Assembly (NCBI GenBank): GCA_949283695.1
Contig: CASDTX010000019.1
Coordinates: forward strand, 1 to 34,715
Reading direction: 5' to 3'
From: an uncultured Eubacteriales bacterium
GTDB taxonomy: Bacteria; Bacillota; Clostridia; Lachnospirales; Lachnospiraceae
Length of the DNA: 34,715 nt
Shown: in pieces, positions 29,827-34,715 of the stretch
Layout of the letters: the number at the start of each line of letters is the position of its first letter
Numbering within the stretch: the stretch's first letter is position 1
Made by a program: the position numbers and the translations under genes
The notes under the pieces: generated by a model
What the model was told of the DNA's origin: nothing
Seen by the model: only the letters and a program-made list of their open reading frames with translations
Database searches by the model: none

Positions 29827-31932
29827 TCATGATAAACTGTATTCGTATTTTTCGATAACTTCCGCCGCTTCCCGGGGTGCAGTGCAGGCTTCCAGCCGTC
29901 TCTTGAATTCCCCGTCTCTGAGCATGTTCACCAAATTGAAAAAGGCTTTTAAATGGGTCTTATGATCCACCGCGCTCAGACAGCAGACGAACCTGACCGG
30001 GTCATATTCTTCTGCCCCGAAGGGAACAGGCTCTTTCAGCCGGATCAGATTCATCCCTACTTTGACACTGCCCTGATCCACACCTTCGTGAGGCACGGCA
30101 AATCCTTCCGAGAGCACGATATAAGGCCCATTCTCTTCAATGTTCTTGATCATGGCGTCAATGTAGCGTTCTTCAATATATCCCAGTTCAAGAAGCTTCT
30201 CCGCTGATTTGCGTACGGCATCTTTCCAGTCCGTACATTCCACGTCAAGCTGAATATGGGTCTCTGTAAGCAGGTGGTGCAGGTACGGTGCGAAAATCTC
30301 TGCGTCAGCCTCCGCAGACTGATTGAAATACGTTCGGATCTCCCTGCGCAGTGCCCGCAGAAGCTCCTCTGCCTCCTCCGGCACTTTCTCGTATACGATC
30401 GGAGCAATCCGTTCCAGAAGCCCCTTTGCCGTCAGTTTCTCTTCCCCGATCCGGGAAGGCAGATGCCTGCTGTCCCGCAGTGCGTCGATCTTATTCCCCA
30501 CACGGATGTAGTCCTCGTCGCTCAGCAGGGGAGAGACTACCACATAATCCATCTTGCACCCTTTCAGAGGTACCGTAGAGATAATGAAGTCTGCCTGCCC
30601 CTGATCCAGATTTCTCGCTTCGTGTGCAGAGATAATATCCACGATCTGAAAGTTGAAATGTGTTTTCAGTTTTTCCAGCAGAAGCTGGGAGGTACCGATC
30701 CCCGCATGGCAGGCCACAATCACATGGAAAGCGACTTCTTTATTCTTCATCCGCTCCATGGCCGCGCACACATGGACCGCCACATATGCCTGCTCATCCG
30801 CAGTGATCTCTCTTCCCGCATACTGGCGGATAATATGGATCTCTTTCTCCACCGCTTCCATGATCTCCGGATTCTCTTCGATGACCTCCGCGATCACCGG
30901 GTTTTCCGGATAAGCTGCCGGAGCGCCGGAAAATACGGACTCCAGGTGATTGGAGAGATTTTCAAAGAAATCATAATCCCGGTTCAGGTTTATCCCCAGC
31001 TCTTCCGAAATGCGCCCGATAAACTGCCGGGTAATCATCTGTACTTTCACCGAGTTGTTCTTGCGGGTCTTCCCCTTCATATACCGTGCCAGGCAGAGCA
31101 GCTCACTTAGGAACTGCATCTCGTCCTCTGTCGTGTTGATATGGCAGTATTGGGAAATATATTTCAGGATATCCTGCGCCATGGGATACCGGCTGTTGTC
31201 GTTCTTTCTGCGCACTTCCATATATTCGCCCTGCAGATTCCGGTTCACCATGATCCCCAGGTACGTCAGGATCTTCTGAAAAGAGTCGTCTGTCAGAAAG
31301 CTCTGGTACACATGCTCCTGCTCATATAGGATCTTCTGGATCACGATCCGGTTGCCCGCCTGTACGGTCACATACTCCCCGGCCGTGTCCGCCGGCAGAT
31401 GCCCCGCATCCCGCTCTCTGCTCTCCCGGCTCTGCGCCGCGCTGTTCTTCAGCAGGAACAGGCGCTTGTCACTTTCAAGGCCCTCCACCCGGAGTCCTTT
31501 GTTCGCATGGGAGATAACTTCCAGATTCGAATCATTAATATACGCTTTGATCTCATCCAGATCATTGATCACTGTCGCCCTGCTGACGAACAGAGTATCC
31601 GCGATAGAAGACAGCGTAATATACCCCTGCGAACTGACGAGGAGTGCCGCCGCGATATATTTTCTCTCTTCTTTTGATAATTTATAAGAATAGTAGTCCT
31701 CCCCGGAGAGCAGCGACAGGATCTCGCTGAACTCGTTCTCCCGGATGACCAGGCCGCCTTTCTTCAGCTGCAGCTGGGGAAGATGATTTTCCCTGAGAAG
31801 GTCATTGACTTCGTTCAGATCATTTCGGATACTCCGCTGAGACACCTGGAACTGCTCTGCCAGACTCTGAAGGGTGATCTCTTTCTGCGGATCGCTTAAT
31901 TCATAGATAATTGATATGGTTCTTTTATTCAT
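29827..31932 (-). CDS. gatR: PRD-domain, PTS-controlled transcriptional activator of the gat operon
   Basis: A 701-aa MtlR-like activator. It has two N-terminal helix-turn-helix segments (LQSLAEQFQVSQRSIRNDLN and LSSIADTLFVSRATVINDLD), two PRD domains (about 190-400), and an EIIB-like domain with Cys408 in VIVACHAGIGTSQ. The EIIA-like domain has His615 in FAVPHEGVD. Phosphorylation of the PRD, Cys and His sites by PTS proteins couples its activity to sugar supply and carbon catabolite control. It is adjacent to gatABC and very likely their activator. It binds DNA rather than RNA, having no CAT domain. The name is by analogy; E. coli GatR is a different (DeoR) family. Confidence 0.88.
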   Translation of the reverse strand: MNKRTISIIYELSDPQKEITLQSLAEQFQVSQRSIRNDLNEVNDLLRENHLPQLQLKKGGLVIRENEFSEILSLLSGEDYYSYKLSKEERKYIAAALLVSSQGYITLSSIADTLFVSRATVINDLDEIKAYINDSNLEVISHANKGLRVEGLESDKRLFLLKNSAAQSRESRERDAGHLPADTAGEYVTVQAGNRIVIQKILYEQEHVYQSFLTDDSFQKILTYLGIMVNRNLQGEYMEVRRKNDNSRYPMAQDILKYISQYCHINTTEDEMQFLSELLCLARYMKGKTRKNNSVKVQMITRQFIGRISEELGINLNRDYDFFENLSNHLESVFSGAPAAYPENPVIAEVIEENPEIMEAVEKEIHIIRQYAGREITADEQAYVAVHVCAAMERMKNKEVAFHVIVACHAGIGTSQLLLEKLKTHFNFQIVDIISAHEARNLDQGQADFIISTVPLKGCKMDYVVVSPLLSDEDYIRVGNKIDALRDSRHLPSRIGEEKLTAKGLLERIAPIVYEKVPEEAEELLRALRREIRTYFNQSAEADAEIFAPYLHHLLTETHIQLDVECTDWKDAVRKSAEKLLELGYIEERYIDAMIKNIEENGPYIVLSEGFAVPHEGVDQGSVKVGMNLIRLKEPVPFGAEEYDPVRFVCCLSAVDHKTHLKAFFNLVNMLRDGEFKRRLEACTAPREAAEVIEKYEYSLS

Positions 31933-32004
31933 AGCTGCCAGTCCTCTTCAGCAGTTCTTTGCCATTTCCGTCCGAACTGTCCGGACAGAAATCATTTCAT
32001 AAAA

Positions 32005-32033
32005 ATATTAACTCCAATCCCGGATGATGTCAA
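32005..32033 (-). promoter_or_regulatory. Promoter of gatR
   Basis: TTGACA (32033-32028), a 17-nt spacer and TAATAT (32010-32005) on the minus strand, 73 nt before the start. The leader between them contains the palindrome TGTCCGGACA. Confidence 0.7.
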
Positions 32034-32052
32034 TTCCAGCCGCAGGTTTCCG

Positions 32053-32102
32053 AAAAAGAAAAAACCGGAAAATGTTTCGTCTTATTGGAACATTTTCCGG
32101 TT
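32053..32102 (-). terminator. Terminator of the small 40-aa gene
   Basis: A perfect 14-bp stem, AACCGGAAAATGTT (32063-32076) with its inverse complement at 32089-32102. On the minus strand it is followed by TTTTTTCTTTTT (32064-32053). The plus side has only a broken T-run. It lies between the small gene and gatR. Confidence 0.85.
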
Positions 32103-32156
32103 CTTTGTCTTTAATTCATGATTCTCTTTCTTCATCTTCTGCAGTACCTCTGCGCA

Positions 32157-32279
32157 TTATCTCATGGAGCGGTACAGTCCGTATGCATCAACGCTGCCGT
32201 TCAGAAGAAGAAGTCCTGCTGTAATCATCTGTCCATTCTCTGCAAAATAGTTTTTAATTTTTTCTGTAATTGTGTTCAT
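32157..32279 (-). CDS. Small 40-aa protein of unknown function
   Basis: The frame encodes MNTITEKIKNYFAENGQM, then ITAGLLLLNGSVDAYGLYRS and MR. AAAAAAGGAGATC lies 7-14 nt before the ATG, a strong ribosome binding site, and a strong terminator follows 55 nt after the stop. This makes a stand-alone minus-strand unit. It has an amphipathic start and a mildly hydrophobic centre. I do not recognise a family. No obvious promoter was found in the interval to yaaA, so it may be read from the yaaA transcript. Confidence 0.55.
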   Translation of the reverse strand: MNTITEKIKNYFAENGQMITAGLLLLNGSVDAYGLYRSMR

Positions 32280-32399
32280 AATTTAGATCTCCTTTTTTGT
32301 TGTCTGTTTTCTTGCTACACCCATATACTAGCGCAGAAACAACCGGGAAAACAGGTGCTTTTTTGACTTCTTTTAAGGCGATATTGACTTATGAACCAA

Positions 32400-33224
32400 T
32401 TATTTCCACTCTTTCCTGGATCCATCCCCAGAACTCGATTTTAAGAAAATATATTCGTTCTCGCCTGACAGCTTTTCTTCAAACCGATATCCCAGCCGGC
32501 AGAATCCCTGGATCTCCTCCGGCTCTTCCACTCTGTGCTCTGCCAGATATCTCACCATCTCGCCCCGCGCCATCTTGGCCAGGGTTCCTTTCTGCCTGAC
32601 CCTGCCTCCTTCCAGCTCGCCGAAGACGCAGTTCAGGAGCCTGTCTTCCGGCTGGAGATATTTCTCGATACTGCGGGAGTACTCTTTTGACGCAAGATTC
32701 AGAATCAGGGTGCCTTTCTTCTGACCTTCCCTTCCCTGTTCTGCCTTCTCCTGGCTCTGATCCTTCCCGCGCGTCACCTCCCGGTACAGCTTCCCGCCCC
32801 AGAAGCGGTACAGGTCTCCCGCGTCAGACGCCTTGGCCTGCATTTCCAGACGGTAAGGCACAACGCCGTCCAGAGGCTTCAGGACACCGTAGAACCCGGA
32901 CAGAATTCTGAGATGTTCCTGGATATAATCCAGCTCCCTGCCGCCGAACACGGCCGGGGCCATATACTGATACTGAATTCCTTCATATGCAATAACCGCA
33001 GGGGTCAGGTTCCTCTTCAGATCCATCTCCTCAATCCTCCGGTAATTCTGCTCCGCGATTCTGTCACTGCAGTTCCATACTGCCTTCGCCTCCGCCAGGG
33101 ACAGGCGTCGCAGCCATTGAAGAAGCTCTTCCGCTTCCTTGAGAAACACCGGCTGCCCGGCCGGGGCCAGGGTATCCATATCCACATTCATTTTTTTCGC
33201 CGGTGAGATTATGATCTTCATCAT
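32400..33224 (-). CDS. yaaA: Peroxide stress protein YaaA (DUF328 family)
   Basis: A 274-aa protein of the YaaA/UPF0246 family, which in E. coli lowers free iron and DNA damage under hydrogen peroxide and binds DNA. It carries the N-terminal IIISPAKKM signature, PAVIAYEGIQYQYM, LRILSGFYGVLKPLD, FWGGKLYREVT, LNLASKEYSR and a C-terminal RGEMVRYLAEHR. Length is close to family size. It begins 41 nt after the alkyltransferase-like gene on the same strand. The ribosome binding site (AAAGGA) is 12 nt from the first of two adjacent ATGs; the second may be used. Confidence 0.88.
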   Translation of the reverse strand: MMKIIISPAKKMNVDMDTLAPAGQPVFLKEAEELLQWLRRLSLAEAKAVWNCSDRIAEQNYRRIEEMDLKRNLTPAVIAYEGIQYQYMAPAVFGGRELDYIQEHLRILSGFYGVLKPLDGVVPYRLEMQAKASDAGDLYRFWGGKLYREVTRGKDQSQEKAEQGREGQKKGTLILNLASKEYSRSIEKYLQPEDRLLNCVFGELEGGRVRQKGTLAKMARGEMVRYLAEHRVEEPEEIQGFCRLGYRFEEKLSGENEYIFLKSSSGDGSRKEWK

Positions 33225-33265
33225 TTTCTACTTGAATCCTTTCATTTTCATGTACAGGGACGGCG

Positions 33266-33643
33266 CTATATCTTCTGTTCTTCAAAGATTTCACGGAAAC
33301 GCAGTGCTTCATCCATTGTATTATGCCACCCGTCCCGTTTCAGATCTACCCGCCATCCGTCCTCTGTGTATTCCACGGTTATGCCCTCAGATTCCAGCAG
33401 CCGTCTCTGCATGTCATCTGTCTCAAATGCTGCGGCGCCGCTCAGAATCCCTCTGGAATTCACAATCCGGTGAGCCGGGATCCCGCTGCCCAGCCTTCCC
33501 CGGTTCAGCGCATACCCCACCTGGCGGGCATTGCGCGGCTTCCCGCAGAGAAGGGCGATCTGCCCGTATGTGGCGGCCTTCCCGTACGGAACTGCACGGC
33601 ACACAATGGCCGCCCGTTTATAAAAGTCATAATATTCACTCAT
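33266..33643 (-). CDS. Alkyltransferase-like (ATL) DNA-binding protein
   Basis: A 125-aa MGMT-superfamily protein. It has YGQIALL, the Arg finger in NARQVG (Arg40) and the active-site segment PAHRIVNSRG, where the acceptor Cys of PCHRV is replaced by Ala57. It therefore cannot take an alkyl group. In the ATL family such proteins bind O6-alkylguanine and hand the lesion to nucleotide excision repair. A C-terminal 40-residue extension follows. The start is ATG behind GGGAGAGGAACC. It is co-oriented with yaaA, suggesting a small damage-response unit. Confidence 0.9.
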   Translation of the reverse strand: MSEYYDFYKRAAIVCRAVPYGKAATYGQIALLCGKPRNARQVGYALNRGRLGSGIPAHRIVNSRGILSGAAAFETDDMQRRLLESEGITVEYTEDGWRVDLKRDGWHNTMDEALRFREIFEEQKI

Positions 33644-33737
33644 GGTTCCTCTCCCAGATCATTCACTGTCAACAATCATACCACAAATTTTATACAAATT
33701 ATGATAAACTTTTTTACATTCTCAACGGTTATTTATC

Positions 33738-33845
33738 ATGAGAGCAGCGTCGGTGGCGGTGCTGATTACCTATTCCCCGCAAAACGGTCTCATTCTGCTG
33801 CTGATCGCTTTCCTCATCGGTCCGTTTGGCTTACTTTACTTTTAG
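33738..33845 (+). pseudogene. Short hydrophobic frame resembling the tail of an ICE membrane protein
   Basis: A 35-residue frame, MRAASVAVLITYSPQN then GLILLLIAFLIGPFGLLYF, ends at TAG. The AFLxxPFGL pattern resembles the C-terminal helix of small conjugation-module membrane proteins in Clostridia ICEs, but it is cut short. There is no ribosome binding site. This is pattern recognition only. Confidence 0.3.
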
Positions 33846-34012
33846 ACTAACAACTCCGATTATCTCAAAAAAGCCCGTAAAACCGGGCAAATCGCGGGAT
33901 AGGGGAACCGAATTTACTACCAAATTACTACTTTTGGATTAAGCCGGACACGCTTACTACCCCACCGTGAAGCGCCCACCAGGCAAGCACATCAGAACAA
34001 AATAAAATATGA
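33846..34012. other. Gene-free stretch of ICE debris
   Basis: No gene is supported here. The stretch contains a small GCCCG/CGGGC hairpin (33873-33888) and sequence that lies between fragments of conjugative-element genes. It is likely remnant intergenic DNA of the element. Confidence 0.4.
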
Positions 34013-34234
34013 CACCGCACGAGCGGCGTTCTTTTTCCCTGCGGGGAGAACAGGGCGGCACAGCCGCCGGAACGGAAGCGAAAGGAAGCGGGTGAAGCAT
34101 ACCAGGTGTATGAGGAAATCATCAAGGACAATATCAGCTATGACATTCTCAAATCCGACCTGCCCCATGACGGCGACCGTCTGGACGAGATCGTAGACCT
34201 GATACTGGAAACCGTCTGCACCAGACGAAAGACC
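34013..34234 (+). pseudogene. C-terminal fragment of an ICE replication-initiator-type protein (DUF6017 region)
   Basis: The open frame has no start. It reads EAYQVYEEIIKDNISYDI and then RLDEIVDLILETVCTRRKT, which is the conserved C-terminal region (DUF6017) of RepA_N-type replication initiators from Clostridia mobile elements. In intact relatives this continues into an RIAGDD-like stretch. Here it switches after RRKT to VirD4 sequence in the same frame. Confidence 0.65.
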
Positions 34235-34472
34235 AAAGGCAAGAACGCCAAGAAATACCGCAAGGGGGAGGAATACGGCAGCGCCCGGTGGGGCGGCCCC
34301 AAAGATATAGCCCCGTACATTGACCCGGTTTTCGATAACAACATTCTCTTGACGCAGACGGAACGCCTCACCATGAACAATCGGCCCAAAGACCCCAAGA
34401 CGGCCCGGAACAAAAACGTGCTGGTAATCGGCGGTTCCGGCAGCGGCAAGACAAGATTTTTCGTGAAGCCAA
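34235..34472 (+). pseudogene. virD4: N-terminal fragment of VirD4/TcpA-type conjugal coupling protein
   Basis: In frame with the previous fragment, it reads KGKNAKKYRKGEEYGSARWG, DIAPYIDPVFDNNILLTQTE and RNKNVLVIGGSGSGKTRFF, ending VKP. This is the start of the soluble domain of the type IV coupling ATPase, with an intact Walker A (GGSGSGKT). The reading is cut one base into the next codon (expected Asn) by a group II intron at 34473. Upstream membrane helices of VirD4 are missing, so the gene is broken irrespective of splicing. Confidence 0.8.
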
Positions 34473-34715
34473 GTGCGCCCGTAAGGGCGGTATAAATCCT
34501 ACCTTGAGCAAGTAGTAGGTAAAAGTATCAAGCGGCATTGTGCCGCAACCTATCATTCCCCGTCTTACCCCAACAGGGAAACCGGAGGGCGACCATAGCA
34601 TGACGGAGGACACGGGGCGCTGGAACCTCAGAAGCGCCGGCGTGACGGAATGAAAATCCACGTATGAGGATGGAAGCTAAACTGCTTGAATGACAGCCTG
34701 AAATCGGGACCAAGA
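34473..34715 (+). mobile_element. Group II intron, 5' part
   Basis: The intron begins GTGCGCCC, the bacterial group II 5' consensus (GUGYG), directly after the virD4 exon. A GCGCCC/GGGCG stem (about 34475-34488) and a CCTAC/GTAGG stem follow, as in domain I. Only the first 243 nt are in the window, so the intron-encoded reverse transcriptase and 3' end cannot be seen. Confidence 0.82.

Noticed and set aside
32384-32399. TTGACTTATGAACCAA resembling the TetR operators at 10930-10963
   Set aside because: It matches only partly, is not a good palindrome, and lies at the 3' end of yaaA rather than at a promoter.
33667-33703. Promoter for the alkyltransferase-like gene
   Set aside because: A TATGAT is present on the minus strand (33680-33675), but no acceptable -35 box lies at the right distance.

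Overview
The window looks like a chromosome segment from a gut Clostridia of the Lachnospiraceae type. The evidence is family-level: moderate-GC Firmicutes-style genes, AGGAGG ribosome binding sites, TTGACA/TATAAT promoters, a lysine riboswitch on dapA, a galactitol PTS operon, a DUF6512 membrane protein, and a decayed integrative conjugative element (ICE) at the right edge. No rRNA is present, so the species is not assigned.

Left part (1-7015). A palindrome-rich intergenic block precedes a PHP-family histidinol phosphatase (-). A HAD hydrolase (+) is divergent from it. Next come a hexapeptide-repeat acetyltransferase (-) and a three-gene molybdenum hydroxylase (xanthine-dehydrogenase type) operon (-). 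That operon has a clear promoter, a leader hairpin that looks like an attenuator or operator, and a terminator.

Retron and lysine section (7016-9580). A compact retron lies directly behind the hydroxylase promoter. It has an msr-msd RNA region bounded by an 11-nt inverted repeat (a1/a2) and a 330-aa reverse transcriptase with a YCDD active site and a VTG motif. No effector gene is visible. The dapA promoter overlaps the RT stop codon and drives a lysine riboswitch and dapA.

Redox cassette (10031-13950). A TetR regulator (-) is divergent from an old-yellow-enzyme/2,4-dienoyl-CoA-reductase-type flavoprotein and a double EthD-domain protein. Two tandem operator-like palindromes cover the promoter. 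Reduction of an enone, steroid or xenobiotic is an inference.

Transport and regulation section (13950-23660). A heterodimeric ABC exporter follows a 53-aa membrane peptide (-). An AraC regulator is divergent from them. Beyond that lie a frameshifted nucleotidyltransferase pseudogene, tRNA-Trp(CCA), a DUF6512 membrane protein, a second AraC regulator, and an aminoglycoside-phosphotransferase-fold kinase with a MATE transporter.

Galactitol operon (23676-32033, all -). The order is gatR (PRD regulator), gatA, gatB, gatC, gatD, a pfkB-family kinase, a class II aldolase and a LacX-like epimerase. Together they take up galactitol as galactitol-1-phosphate, oxidise it to tagatose-6-phosphate, phosphorylate it and split it to triose phosphates.

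Right end (32053-34715). A 40-aa ORF with its own terminator, yaaA, and an alkyltransferase-like protein (Cys replaced by Ala) precede ICE debris. The debris is a short membrane-protein tail, the C-terminus of a replication initiator fused in frame to the start of virD4, and the 5' end of a group II intron interrupting virD4 and running out of the window.
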